Assembly: GCF_004000845.1 (NCBI RefSeq)
Contig: NZ_BIMA01000055.1
Coordinates: 1 to 44,393, forward strand
Source: Paenibacillus koleovorans NBRC 103111
Lineage (GTDB): Bacteria; Bacillota; Bacilli; Paenibacillales; NBRC-103111
Length of the DNA stretch: 44,393 bases
Reading direction: 5' to 3'
This document shows, piece by piece, positions 1-7,965 of the stretch. The notes beneath the pieces were generated by a model. It was given only the letters and a program-made list of their open reading frames with translations, had not been told where the DNA came from and made no database searches. The stretch's first letter is position 1. The number at the start of each line of letters is the position of its first letter. A program made the position numbers and the translations under genes.

Positions 1-59
1 TCGCTGGTAAATTCACGGCCCTTGATTGCGGTGAAAAACTTAAACTTTCTTATTTGTTG

Positions 60-91
60 AAAAAACCTGACGCAGGTTCACCCGGTCAGGC
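60..91 (-). terminator. Terminator after ndk
   Basis: On the minus strand a stem CCTGAC/GTCAGG is followed directly by six T residues, about 20 bases past the ndk stop codon. It would end the long quinone operon transcript. Confidence 0.8.
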
Positions 92-111
92 TCGAAAGTG
101 TAGGCTAAAGG

Positions 112-555
112 CTAGATCCACTTCTGAACCGCTTTCGAGTAGCAGAGCAGCTCGTGCGGCTGGAAAAAAATCGCGATCTCCCGCAAGGCGTTCTCCGGAG
201 AGTCGGATCCATGAATGATGTTGCGGTTCGTGTGGATGGCGAAATCGCCTCGAATCGTGCCCGGCAACGCCTCCAACGTGTTCGTCTTGCCCATCATGAT
301 ACGGGACAACGCAATCACTTGGTCGCCTTCCCATACCATCGCGAACACCGGTCCGGCTGTGATGAAGTTCATCAGATCATCATAGTAAGGACGGCCTGCG
401 TGCTCCGCGTAATGCTTCTCCGCCATTTCCTTCGGAATTTGCATCAGCTTGCAGCCGACGAGCTGGAAACCCCGGCGCTCGAGGCGCTGAACGATTTCCC
501 CGATCAATCCGCGTTCGACCCCGTCCGGCTTCACCATCATAAACGTTCTTTCCAT
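112..555 (-). CDS. ndk: Nucleoside diphosphate kinase
   Basis: This 147-residue protein has the normal length and layout of bacterial NDK, which transfers the gamma phosphate from NTPs to NDPs in the cytoplasm. The N-terminal [15 protein letters not shown] segment and the active-site signature NIIHGSDS with the phospho-histidine at about residue 115 are both present. An SD sequence (GGAGGG) stands 7 bases before the ATG. It is the last gene of the hepS to ndk operon, the same end position as in B. subtilis, and a terminator follows. A 94-base gap separates it from hepT, so an internal promoter is possible, though none was evident. Confidence 0.97.
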   Translation of the reverse strand: MERTFMMVKPDGVERGLIGEIVQRLERRGFQLVGCKLMQIPKEMAEKHYAEHAGRPYYDDLMNFITAGPVFAMVWEGDQVIALSRIMMGKTNTLEALPGTIRGDFAIHTNRNIIHGSDSPENALREIAIFFQPHELLCYSKAVQKWI

Positions 556-649
556 AGGCTATCCCTCCGTCTGAAAAAGGTGTATCAACCAGTGTAGTCC
601 GAACCTGCACCTGGCATACATGCACGGCCCGACTATGTGCAATCAGGCG

Positions 650-1624
650 CTAGTAAGATCGGTTCCCGATAAAATGGGCGATCTCGATCAGATCCTTCTT
701 CGCCCGAATATTCGGCAACCCATCCAGGGAACGTATTGCTTTCTCTATGTACCGCGCCGCAAGCTCGTCCGCCCGATCGATGCAGCGACTGCCGCGGATT
801 AGTCGCAGGAACGGCTCGACATCGGTCTGTCCGTCTGCCTCCTGGATCCGCCTGATCTCGGCCAAGAGCGGCTGCCGCAGCTCCGGCTCGCGCAGGGCGA
901 GCAGCACCGGAAGCGTGATGTTGCCTTGTTTGATATCGCTGCCCGGCGGTTTGCCCAGCTGCTTCTCGGTCCCGGTCAGATCGAGAATATCGTCCCGGAT
1001 CTGGAACGCCATGCCTACGTTATAGCCGAACCGATACAGGCTGGCGCTGCACGCGTTGTCCGCGTTCGTAGCGATCGCGCCTAGCTGGCAGCTGATGGCG
1101 ATGAGCAGCGCCGTCTTGCGGCGAATGCGAAGCAAATATGTACGGATGGATTGCTCCGGCTGGAAAAAATACCGGATCTGCTCCATCTCTCCGATCGACA
1201 TCTCTACGATCGCTTTGGATAAAATTTGATGCACGCGGGGATTCTCGAGCTCGGTCACAACCGTCAGCGCCTTGGCGAAAATGTAGTCCCCCGTGTACAT
1301 TGCGATGCGGTTGTCCCACTTCGATCGGACCGTCAGCTGCCCGCGCCGCGTATTCGCATCGTCGATCACGTCATCGTGCACGAGCGAGGCCATATGGATC
1401 AGCTCGAGCGGCACCGCGATACGTTTGGCCCGCTCCAGATCATAACGACCGAACTCGCTCGCCAGCAGCACGAATACCGGCCGAATCCGCTTGCCGCCCG
1501 CCTTCAGCAGGTGGAGCGACGTTTCTTTCAAGAGCGGCTGGTCCGTGTAAATGCTGCCTTCCAGCTCATGCTCGATCTGGGCGATTTCTTTTTTCTTACG
1601 GGCATAGATGTCCAGTAGTTTCAT
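650..1624 (-). CDS. hepT: Heptaprenyl diphosphate synthase component II
   Basis: This is the catalytic subunit of the two-part heptaprenyl diphosphate synthase, which extends farnesyl diphosphate to the C35 side chain of menaquinone-7. It has both aspartate-rich motifs of trans-prenyltransferases: DDVID at residues 84-88 and DDILD at 211-215, plus GGKRIRP near 43-49 that binds diphosphate. The ATG at 1624 was chosen because the protein then begins MKLLDIYARK as in the family. The longer open frame would run into mqnA. It lies 4 bases after mqnA. Its partner HepS is the first gene of the operon, so the quinone head-group genes lie between the two subunits. Confidence 0.95.
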   Translation of the reverse strand: MKLLDIYARKKKEIAQIEHELEGSIYTDQPLLKETSLHLLKAGGKRIRPVFVLLASEFGRYDLERAKRIAVPLELIHMASLVHDDVIDDANTRRGQLTVRSKWDNRIAMYTGDYIFAKALTVVTELENPRVHQILSKAIVEMSIGEMEQIRYFFQPEQSIRTYLLRIRRKTALLIAISCQLGAIATNADNACSASLYRFGYNVGMAFQIRDDILDLTGTEKQLGKPPGSDIKQGNITLPVLLALREPELRQPLLAEIRRIQEADGQTDVEPFLRLIRGSRCIDRADELAARYIEKAIRSLDGLPNIRAKKDLIEIAHFIGNRSY

Positions 1625-1628
1625 TCGT

Positions 1629-2483
1629 TCACCTGACTCTGCTAATATCAGTCCAAAATTGCAACGGAACGTCATGCGCCAGCAGCCCCAGCTCTCGGGC
1701 ATACCGGAAATACAACCGCAGTCCTTGCTGCTGGGCTTCGCCGAAATCATGATTCAGATGACGGAAATAGTGGCGCCAGTAGTCGGCTTCTCCGCCCACC
1801 GTCTGCATCGCCTGACGAATGATCGATTCCGGATCGCGCACACCATGGCGCTTGCTCTCGAGAAACGCTTGGTGAATATCGGCGATGAGCTCCGGGAACT
1901 CGCGAATCGTCTGTTTGCGAACCGCCCATACCGCGAACGTCATCCCGGTTCCCGTGCAGCGCCGCCACAGCTCGCCCAGATCGGTCACGAGGTACGGATG
2001 CTCGGTCCAGCTGGCGCGGATCGCATCGTCTCCGATTAAAAGCGCGGCTTCATTTGTTTCCATCATTTCCTTCAAGGAAGGGGTGGCATACTCGTATTGC
2101 GGCTTCACACCGTAAAACTTTTCCAGCAGTACTTTGAGCAGGTTGACCGAGGTGGCCGAAGTCGTAGGAAGCGCAAGTCGCGCTCCATCCAGCTCCTCAA
2201 GCGGCCGGCGGTGAAACAGCAGAATCGAATTCACTTTGTCCACCGCGCTTACGGACAAGTCCGGGTACATCTCGTAGTCCTGGTACGACTCGCCGTAGGC
2301 GAAGGAAGAGATCGCGCCCATGTCGATTTGGCCGGCCTTCATCGCTTTGTTGAGTCCGGTCGGCACCGTCTCGATCCATTCCAAGCGGCCCTCGAACCGT
2401 TCATGCGGGAAAAAATGATAAATAGGCCAAACGTTCGTATAGTTGATTTTGCCGATGCGGATTTGTGCGTCTGCCGTAGCCAT
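1629..2483 (-). CDS. mqnA: Chorismate dehydratase MqnA (futalosine pathway)
   Basis: This 284-residue protein belongs to the MqnA/MqnD family of periplasmic-binding-protein folds. The N-terminal signature IRIGKINYTNVWPIY and the segments GAISSFAYG and LPTTSATSVN match MqnA better than MqnD. MqnA dehydrates chorismate to 3-enolpyruvyl-benzoate, the entry step of futalosine-dependent menaquinone synthesis. Its ATG overlaps the ubiX stop by one base (TAATG), so translation is probably coupled. Neighbours encode a flavin prenyltransferase, a UbiA prenyltransferase and the final methyltransferase, which supports a quinone role. No mqnB, mqnC, mqnD or mqnE is in the window, so the complete pathway is inferred. 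Confidence 0.88.
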   Translation of the reverse strand: MATADAQIRIGKINYTNVWPIYHFFPHERFEGRLEWIETVPTGLNKAMKAGQIDMGAISSFAYGESYQDYEMYPDLSVSAVDKVNSILLFHRRPLEELDGARLALPTTSATSVNLLKVLLEKFYGVKPQYEYATPSLKEMMETNEAALLIGDDAIRASWTEHPYLVTDLGELWRRCTGTGMTFAVWAVRKQTIREFPELIADIHQAFLESKRHGVRDPESIIRQAMQTVGGEADYWRHYFRHLNHDFGEAQQQGLRLYFRYARELGLLAHDVPLQFWTDISRVR

Positions 2484-3076
2484 TAGCTGTCCCCCCATCG
2501 CCGGTATAGCTGATGCTCGATTTCCATGCTGTCCAGCACTTTGCCGACCATGAAGTCGACCAGCTCGTCCATTGATTGCGGCTTCTGATAAAAGGCGGGC
2601 ATGGCCGGAATAATCCGCGCACCCATACGCACCAGCTTTAGCATGTTCTCCAGGTGGATCGCATGCAGAGGCGTCTCGCGAGGCACCAGGAACAGCTTGC
2701 GCCCTTCCTTCAACACGACATCCGCCGCGCGCTCGAGCAAATTGTCCGACGCGCCGGTCGCGATGCCGGACAACGTCCCCATACTGCACGGCACGATGAC
2801 CATGCCGCTCGTCAGGAAAGAGCCGCTAGCCACCGAAGCGCCGATATCTTGAATCGGGTAATAGCGGACCGGGCCAGTGAACTTCTCGGCTATCGTCTCC
2901 TGGCGGCGACCGGCGCTCCAGTCCAGCTCCTCGTGAAGCACCCGCCACCCCGCGTCCGTAATGAGCAGATGGACCGGAATATCGCGCTCCAGCAGCGTCT
3001 CCACAAGCCTGACCCCATACACCGCGCCGCTCGCCCCGGTAATCCCGACAATCCATGGTTTGGTCACCCGCTCCAT
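2483..3076 (-). CDS. ubiX: UbiX-type flavin prenyltransferase
   Basis: UbiX enzymes attach a dimethylallyl group to FMN to make the prenyl-FMN cofactor of UbiD decarboxylases. The protein (197 residues) opens with the flavin-binding signature GITGASGAVYG at about 11-21. It also has VPCSMGTLSGIATG and LVPRETPLHAIHLENM, which are typical of the family. In the futalosine pathway a UbiX/UbiD pair removes the carboxylate of the naphthoate head group, but no ubiD gene is visible here. The ATG at 3076 overlaps the ubiA stop as TGATG. A GTG at 3082 is an alternative start and would add two residues. Confidence 0.93.
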   Translation of the reverse strand: MERVTKPWIVGITGASGAVYGVRLVETLLERDIPVHLLITDAGWRVLHEELDWSAGRRQETIAEKFTGPVRYYPIQDIGASVASGSFLTSGMVIVPCSMGTLSGIATGASDNLLERAADVVLKEGRKLFLVPRETPLHAIHLENMLKLVRMGARIIPAMPAFYQKPQSMDELVDFMVGKVLDSMEIEHQLYRRWGDS

Positions 3077-3957
3077 CACCACGCGTAACGCACCACCAGA
3101 TCAATGCAAGTGAAGCAGAACACGACGATGCTCAGCGTCCCGTTCATGGTGAAGAAGGCGGTATTGAGCTTGGACAAATTATTCGGCCGTACGATCGAGT
3201 GCTCATAAATCATCAGGGCATAGGAAATGAGCACGCCGGCGAAATACCACCAGCTCAGCTCCGCCATCAGCAGGAACATGACGAGGAAGCCGATCGCCGG
3301 AATGAGATGAAAACCTTTGGCGATCCAGAGCGCACCGTTCAGCCCGAACCGCTGCGGGATCGAATGAAGACCGGTATTGCGGTCGAACTCCATGTCCTGG
3401 CAGGCGTAGATCACATCGAAGCCCGCCGTCCAGAAAGCGACGCTGACATATAAGATTAGGGCGTAAATATCGACATGCCCCGTAACCGCCACCCAACCGC
3501 CAAGCGGCGCGAGCGCAATCGTGAACCCCAGGATAATGTGGCACAGCCAAGTGAAACGTTTCGTATAGGAATAGAAGACCAGCATAAAAACAGCCAATGG
3601 AAGCAGCTTCATCGCAAGCGTGCTCAAATTGGCGGTTGCAACGAAAAGCAGAACAAAGGACGCGACGATGAAAATCCAGACTTCCTTCGAAGAAAGCAAG
3701 CCGGCCGGAATCGCCCGCATCGACGTTCGGGGATTGTTCTTGTCGAACGTTTTGTCGATGACCCGGTTCAAACCCATTGCCGCACTGCGGGCGCCCACCA
3801 TCGCCAGTATGATCCAGCCGATCTGCGCCCAGGAAGGCAGCTCGCCGACGCCGACAACCGCGCCCAGCATCGCTCCCATAAAAGCGAATGGAAGAGCAAA
3901 CAGGGTATGCTCGATTTTGATCATTTCCAGAAACGTAACGAGCTTATTTCCTCTCAT
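3076..3957 (-). CDS. ubiA: UbiA-family polyprenyltransferase (quinone head-group prenylation)
   Basis: This integral membrane enzyme of 293 residues attaches the heptaprenyl chain to the aromatic head group. Two Asp-rich motifs that hold Mg-diphosphate are visible: NRVIDKTFD at residues 64-72 and DVIYACQDMEFD at 181-192, separated by hydrophobic helices. It resembles 4-hydroxybenzoate polyprenyltransferases more than classical MenA. Next to mqnA and ubiX it most likely acts on the futalosine-route intermediate (the role called MqnP). The ATG at 3957 follows the menG stop by one base. The longer upstream frame lies inside menG and was rejected. Confidence 0.92.
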   Translation of the reverse strand: MRGNKLVTFLEMIKIEHTLFALPFAFMGAMLGAVVGVGELPSWAQIGWIILAMVGARSAAMGLNRVIDKTFDKNNPRTSMRAIPAGLLSSKEVWIFIVASFVLLFVATANLSTLAMKLLPLAVFMLVFYSYTKRFTWLCHIILGFTIALAPLGGWVAVTGHVDIYALILYVSVAFWTAGFDVIYACQDMEFDRNTGLHSIPQRFGLNGALWIAKGFHLIPAIGFLVMFLLMAELSWWYFAGVLISYALMIYEHSIVRPNNLSKLNTAFFTMNGTLSIVVFCFTCIDLVVRYAW

Positions 3958-3958
3958 G

Positions 3959-4681
3959 CTACTTCGCCTCTTTCTCCTTGATGCCGATATGAAGCGCCGC
4001 GACGCCGCCGAAGAACGGGTACACCCGCACATCCGTAAGCCCGAGCTCGCGACAAATACCCGCCAATTGTTCATAGTCGGGGAAGTGGATAAGCGATTCA
4101 GGCAGCCATTTGTATTGCTCGTACTTCTTGGCTACGAGCTTGCCGATAAGCGGCAGCAGCTTCTGGAAGTAAAAATAGTAGATCGACTTGAACGGCTGCC
4201 AGGTGGGCTTGGACAGCTCCAGCGAAACGACCATTCCGCCGGGTTTGACGACCCGATGCATTTCCTTGAGCACTTGCACCAGATCCGGCACGTTGCGCAG
4301 GGCGAAGCCAATGGTCGCGTAGTCGAACGTATTATCCTCGAACGGCAGCGCCATCGCGTTGCCTTGAATCAGCTTGATCTGCTTGCTGCGGCCTTGTTTG
4401 TCCACCTTCATCTGGCCGATGTCCAGCATGTTCTGGCTGAAGTCGAGTCCGGTAATCGCGCCGGTCCCGCTATGCTCGGCCAAACTGAGCGTCCAATCGC
4501 ATGTGCCACAGCACAGATCGATGGCCGTCGAGCCCGGCTTCACCGCCATCTTCTTCATCGTAAACTTGCGCCATGCTTTGTGCCGGCGGAAGCTGATCAG
4601 ATCGTTCATTAAATCGTACTTGGGGGCGATGCTCTCAAATACGGAATGGACGAATTTCTCTTTGGATGTCTTCATCTCCAT
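3959..4681 (-). CDS. menG: Demethylmenaquinone methyltransferase
   Basis: This SAM-dependent methyltransferase (UbiE/MenG family, 240 residues) carries out the last step, C-methylation of demethylmenaquinone. SAM motif I is seen as AIDLCCGTCDW near 53-63, with FALRNVPD further on as is usual for UbiE/MenG. The N terminus KFVHSVFESIAPKYDLMND is characteristic. The ATG at 4681 has AAAGGA five bases upstream. An in-frame ATG at 4675 is also possible, since MKTSKE resembles some homologs. It sits 14 bases after hepS, as in the B. subtilis hepS-menG-hepT order. Confidence 0.96.
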   Translation of the reverse strand: MEMKTSKEKFVHSVFESIAPKYDLMNDLISFRRHKAWRKFTMKKMAVKPGSTAIDLCCGTCDWTLSLAEHSGTGAITGLDFSQNMLDIGQMKVDKQGRSKQIKLIQGNAMALPFEDNTFDYATIGFALRNVPDLVQVLKEMHRVVKPGGMVVSLELSKPTWQPFKSIYYFYFQKLLPLIGKLVAKKYEQYKWLPESLIHFPDYEQLAGICRELGLTDVRVYPFFGGVAALHIGIKEKEAK

Positions 4682-4695
4682 CCGTTCCTTTCACC

Positions 4696-5559
4696 TCACC
4701 CTTCTTCCAATGCGCGCGGGGCGGCCAAATACCGGGTGAACGGTTCTCCGATCCGGTAGACGTCCTGCACCAGCTTGTCCGAATCGAGCTGCCGGACTTT
4801 GTCCGACACGAGCTTGAACTGCGACTCGAGCATGTGGAACAGCTGGGCCTTCACGTTGTACTTGAGCAGCAGCGTGCGCAGCTTCGCTTGATCGGGATCT
4901 TCCTGCAATTGCAGCTGGCGCTTCTCTTCCTTCGTGCCGGACTGCATAATATGCCAGAACGCCCAGCCCGCGCGGAACCCGCCGACCGTGTCCAGCCGCT
5001 TGATCTCGTCCAGGATGATCTCGCACCTCGTGAAGCCGGTCAAGAGCTCCGGCCACAGCTTCAGCAGGCTGCCCTCCATCTGCTTCGCGAAGGATGTGTA
5101 GAGCTGCGACTTGATATGCACCGTTTGCTGCAAATACTCGTCCGCCGTCACTTTCCATTGCCGCATTTTCGTATAGAGCCCCATCTTCAGCCGGTTCACT
5201 TCGCAGATCGCGCCGGACATCTGACGGATCATCTCGACTTGACCCGCTTGGGACAGCAAATGATAAAACCGGCTGCTGAAGTAATCGCCCGCCAGCACCT
5301 TGAGCTGTCTGGCCCGGGCTTCCTTCTTCTCCTTGCGCTCGTTCGTAGCCGGAATCAGATCATGCGTGTCCAGTCCCAGCTGGGCGAGCGACGCCACTAG
5401 TGCATACAGCTCGCTTAGCTCGGCGGAGGAGCCCTTGTGAAGCGCCATGTACAGCAGCTCCGTCCTCAAGTTAGGAAATGCAGGCAGCTCCGTATTCGAT
5501 TGGATCATATCGTACTGGGTATATTTCGTTGCCGTATCTTCGATCGAGTGTTTTTCCAT
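4696..5559 (-). CDS. hepS: Heptaprenyl diphosphate synthase component I
   Basis: This 287-residue protein matches the small non-catalytic subunit of Bacillus-type heptaprenyl diphosphate synthase. Recognition rests on its position ahead of menG, the N-terminal block LPAFPNLRTELLYMAL, and a helical protein without DDxxD motifs. It binds substrate and sets product length together with HepT. A GGAGG sequence precedes the ATG by 11 bases, and an extended -10 promoter lies about 50 bases upstream. It heads the quinone operon. Confidence 0.9.
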   Translation of the reverse strand: MEKHSIEDTATKYTQYDMIQSNTELPAFPNLRTELLYMALHKGSSAELSELYALVASLAQLGLDTHDLIPATNERKEKKEARARQLKVLAGDYFSSRFYHLLSQAGQVEMIRQMSGAICEVNRLKMGLYTKMRQWKVTADEYLQQTVHIKSQLYTSFAKQMEGSLLKLWPELLTGFTRCEIILDEIKRLDTVGGFRAGWAFWHIMQSGTKEEKRQLQLQEDPDQAKLRTLLLKYNVKAQLFHMLESQFKLVSDKVRQLDSDKLVQDVYRIGEPFTRYLAAPRALEEG

Positions 5560-5606
5560 GTACAGCCTGCCTCCGTTGCCCGGCCAATGTCATTGAACGC
5601 CATTTT

Positions 5607-5618
5607 GCTATTATATCA
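5607..5618 (-). promoter_or_regulatory. Candidate promoter of the hepS operon
   Basis: The minus strand reads TGATATAATA, an extended -10 element (TG, one base, TATAAT) with TATAAT at 5615-5610. There is no good -35 at 17 bases, as is common for extended -10 promoters. It lies between the unknown gene ending at 5659 and the hepS start. Confidence 0.55.
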
Positions 5619-5658
5619 CATCCGATTCCCGGACGCACATTACCTCTATTGTACTCTC

Positions 5659-6210
5659 CTATGGAGACTTCCGGTCAAGCCACTTGGGCGTAAAAGTAAG
5701 TCTAAAATGTGAACTGACGTACTGCTCCGCATTGATCGACCCCGGCGTGGCGTTTAGCGCATCCTCTCTTTTCAAATCGTCGCGTCTCGCTTCCATCGCC
5801 ACTAACAGCTGGGGTTTCCCCGCTCCGATCGCGGTCGCCGATGCCGGCAGCTCCATGACCCGGACGAGCAGTTGCTTGACGTTTTTCGTTCCTTGCAGGC
5901 CAAGCTTCGATAAAGTATACAGATCGCGATATACAAAATCCGGATCCACATGCCCTTGCTTCGCCTTCAGGTCGATCGATAAAATCGAATCGCTCCATTC
6001 GACATGGCCGATATCGAGAAACAGCGGCTGCCGGACGAGCAGGTCGACCACATTGCGATCTGTGAGCAGCTTCACCGAGCCCGATTGAACCGCCATTTCT
6101 TCCTCCGCCATCTGGCGGGAGCTTGAGTCCAGCCGGGGCAGCCCTGACACGCCAAACGCAATGACTAGCGAAACCAAAGCAACGAGCAGCAACCGGTAAA
6201 ACCCCTTCAT
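5659..6210 (-). CDS. Membrane-anchored protein of unknown function
   Basis: This 183-residue protein is not recognised. It begins with MKGFYRLLLVALVSLVIAFG, one hydrophobic helix that could be a signal anchor or uncleaved signal peptide. The remainder is predicted to be soluble and outside the membrane. There are no cysteines, no lipobox and no catalytic motif that I can identify. It has an SD (GGAGGT) before the ATG and lies between mtrB and hepS, where B. subtilis has no gene. The mtrB terminator upstream suggests separate initiation or read-through. It may be a Paenibacillaceae-specific protein. Confidence 0.8.
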   Translation of the reverse strand: MKGFYRLLLVALVSLVIAFGVSGLPRLDSSSRQMAEEEMAVQSGSVKLLTDRNVVDLLVRQPLFLDIGHVEWSDSILSIDLKAKQGHVDPDFVYRDLYTLSKLGLQGTKNVKQLLVRVMELPASATAIGAGKPQLLVAMEARRDDLKREDALNATPGSINAEQYVSSHFRLTFTPKWLDRKSP

Positions 6211-6257
6211 CCGTCCTACACCTCCACGTGAGAAAACTCCCTCCTCTCATTGTACAA

Positions 6258-6282
6258 ACAAAAAAAGCAGGCTATGCCTGCT
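6258..6282 (-). terminator. Terminator after mtrB
   Basis: On the minus strand GCAGGC-ATA-GCCTGC is followed by seven or more T residues, 27 bases past the mtrB stop. It is a strong intrinsic terminator. Confidence 0.88.
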
Positions 6283-6308
6283 CCTTCGAATCCGTGCTTC
6301 TATTCGGA

Positions 6309-6530
6309 TCAATCTTCCGTATTCACCGTGCCGAACCTCGTCACGATCGTGGCCTTGCCCCGCACCTTCACCGCGGAGGTATGCTCCGTGAATTGAGCGA
6401 TCATGACTTCGCCCTTGTCCAGCTTTTCCGTATGGTGAAACCGGGTGTCATGGCCCCGCGTCAACCCGATGACGTGAACGCCGTTTTCTTTGGCCTTAAT
6501 AATGAAATAATCTCCCTGTACCGTCTCCAT
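6309..6530 (-). CDS. mtrB: Tryptophan RNA-binding attenuation protein (TRAP)
   Basis: This 73-residue protein is plainly TRAP. It has [11 protein letters not shown], then [14 protein letters not shown], then [17 protein letters not shown], nearly matching the B. subtilis protein. TRAP forms an 11-subunit ring, binds tryptophan, and wraps GAG/UAG-repeat RNA to repress trp genes. The RBS is GAGGTG six bases before the ATG. No folE/mtrA gene precedes it, in contrast to B. subtilis. A tRNA-Pro gene with its own hairpin sits just upstream and leaves under 30 bases for a promoter. TRAP target sites were not found in the window. Confidence 0.97.
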   Translation of the reverse strand: METVQGDYFIIKAKENGVHVIGLTRGHDTRFHHTEKLDKGEVMIAQFTEHTSAVKVRGKATIVTRFGTVNTED

Positions 6531-6558
6531 CGATTCACCTCATCCAAGGACATCTACC

Positions 6559-6590
6559 GAAAAAGAGACATCGAAGCGAATTCGATGTCT
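6559..6590 (-). terminator. Hairpin between tRNA-Pro and mtrB
   Basis: A perfect 10-bp stem (AGACATCGAA with TTCGATGTCT, loop of five) is followed on the minus strand by CTTTTTC. It ends tRNA-Pro transcripts or attenuates read-through into mtrB. Confidence 0.75.
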
Positions 6591-6596
6591 CGCGGA

Positions 6597-6670
6597 TCGG
6601 AGTAACACGATTCGAACGTGCGACCTCACCCACCCCAAGGGTGCGCGCTACCAGGCTGCGCCATACCCCG
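6597..6670 (-). tRNA. tRNA-Pro (anticodon GGG)
   Basis: The minus strand folds as a 74-base cloverleaf. The acceptor stem pairs CGGGGTA with TACTCCG (one G-U) and the D stem pairs GCGC with GCGC. The anticodon stem pairs CACCC with GGGTG around loop TTGGGGT, and the T arm is GCACG-TTCGAAT-CGTGT. The anticodon is GGG, reading CCC and CCU. The discriminator base is A. The 3' CCA is not encoded and must be added after transcription. Confidence 0.93.
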
Positions 6671-6690
6671 ACAGCAATTAGCGTAATGAC

Positions 6691-6720
6691 ATTATAAATC
6701 AGATGCCGCCGGGATTGCAA
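6691..6720 (-). promoter_or_regulatory. Promoter of tRNA-Pro
   Basis: On the minus strand TTGCAA (6720-6715) and TATAAT (6696-6691) are separated by 18 bases. The tRNA 5' end lies 20 bases past the -10 box. A read-through transcript could also serve mtrB. Confidence 0.75.
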
Positions 6721-6757
6721 CGCTGTTTTTCCTAAATGCTGATAGCTGCGCGAGGCA

Positions 6758-7789
6758 TTATGGATGCAGCAGCACCTTGGCTACTTTGCCGGGATTGCCG
6801 AGCAATGCCTCATACCAATGCGACGCTTCCTCCAAAGGGGCTTTGACGATCCAGCTCTCATCCAGACGGACGCGCCCCTCCGCAATCCAATCGAGCGCCG
6901 TTCGGAAATTGGCCGTCGAATAAGCGAACGCCCCGATGCATGCGATCTCTCTGCGCACGATATGGTTGACCGGCAACGAGGAGTCGGCTTCGTGCAGGCC
7001 GGTGAAAATGACACGGCCGCCGAAGGCAACGCTCTCGATGCACTGAGTCCGCGTGGTGCTGGCTCCGACGGCATCGATCGCGATGTCGGCGCCGGTCCCG
7101 CCGGTCAGGCGCAGCACCTCCTGCAGCACGTCCGGCGTCGCGGACGGGTCCAGCGGGATGGCGCCGAGCTCGGCGGCCATGTCGAGGCGCTGCGGGTTGC
7201 GGTCGACCGCAACGATGCGGCTCACGCCGTACGCCTGCAGCGCCTGCAGCGCGAACAGCCCGATCGGCCCGAGGCCGATCACGAGCGCGCTCTGGCCGGG
7301 CTTGGCCTCGGCCAGCTCGGCGGCGCGCACGCCGCAGGCGAACGGCTCGACGAACGTGCCTTGCTCGAGCGTCACGTTCGCGGGCAGCGCGTACACGCAG
7401 CGCGCCGGCGCCGCGACGAACTCCGCGTTGCTGCCCGGCAGCGAGGCGCTGAGCAGCTTGCGGCTCGCGCACAGTTGCTGCTTGCCGCGCACGCAGGCGG
7501 CGCAATGCCCGCATGTGACGAGCGGGTTCGCCGTCACACGGGTGCCGCGGCCGAGCTGCGGGAACGCCGCGGCGGCGGCAGGGCCGACATGCTCGACGAC
7601 GCCGGCGAACTCGTGGCCGAAGATGAGCGGCGGCCGGCGCAGCGAGTTGTGCCCGAGGTAACCGCTCAGCTCGGAGCCGCAGATTCCCGAGTACGCGACC
7701 CGGATGAGCACCTCGTCGTCTTGCGGAACGGGCAGCTCGACCTCGCGGACATTCATTTGGCGCGGGCCTTCGTAGACCAAAGCTTTCAT
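6758..7789 (-). CDS. Zinc-dependent medium-chain alcohol dehydrogenase (polyol type)
   Basis: This 343-residue MDR-family dehydrogenase oxidises a polyol or secondary alcohol with NAD(P). Catalytic zinc ligands are visible as C37 in SGICGSE and H59-E60 in FGHEFAG. The structural zinc site is the four cysteines at about 93, 96, 99 and 107 (CGHCAACV, then C). The Rossmann loop GLGPIGLFALQ lies near 171-181. The overall pattern resembles sorbitol, threonine or galactitol-1-phosphate dehydrogenases, but the substrate cannot be read from sequence. The nearby gal genes make a galactitol link tempting but unproven. An SD (GGGAGG) precedes the ATG by about 8 bases. The middle of the gene appears richer in GC than its flanks. 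Confidence 0.9.
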   Translation of the reverse strand: MKALVYEGPRQMNVREVELPVPQDDEVLIRVAYSGICGSELSGYLGHNSLRRPPLIFGHEFAGVVEHVGPAAAAAFPQLGRGTRVTANPLVTCGHCAACVRGKQQLCASRKLLSASLPGSNAEFVAAPARCVYALPANVTLEQGTFVEPFACGVRAAELAEAKPGQSALVIGLGPIGLFALQALQAYGVSRIVAVDRNPQRLDMAAELGAIPLDPSATPDVLQEVLRLTGGTGADIAIDAVGASTTRTQCIESVAFGGRVIFTGLHEADSSLPVNHIVRREIACIGAFAYSTANFRTALDWIAEGRVRLDESWIVKAPLEEASHWYEALLGNPGKVAKVLLHP

Positions 7790-7965
7790 GGGGGAAGCCT
7801 CCCTTATTGGCTGGTATAGGAAACGAACTCTCTCTCTCTCAAATTACCCTATCACGGGCTTCCGACAGGTGTCAAACTTATTTCGGAGTAAGAAACCCTG
7901 ATCGGAAGTTCACTGATCAGGTTATTGGTCGTGGCATTCCGTTAGCACGCGGGGAGGGCAGGAAG

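Noticed and set aside
3620-4612. 330-codon plus-strand frame opposite menG and ubiA
   Set aside because: It is antisense to two well-supported genes and has no recognisable domain or start signal.
6597-6670. tRNA-Pro 3' end as an attachment site for an integrated island
   Set aside because: The tRNA 3' end faces mtrB and not the gal segment. No second copy of the 3' end and no integrase gene was seen.
7828-7840. CT repeat upstream of the dehydrogenase as a TRAP-binding GAG repeat
   Set aside because: On the transcript the run is GAGAGA without the two or three base spacers that TRAP needs between GAG or UAG triplets.
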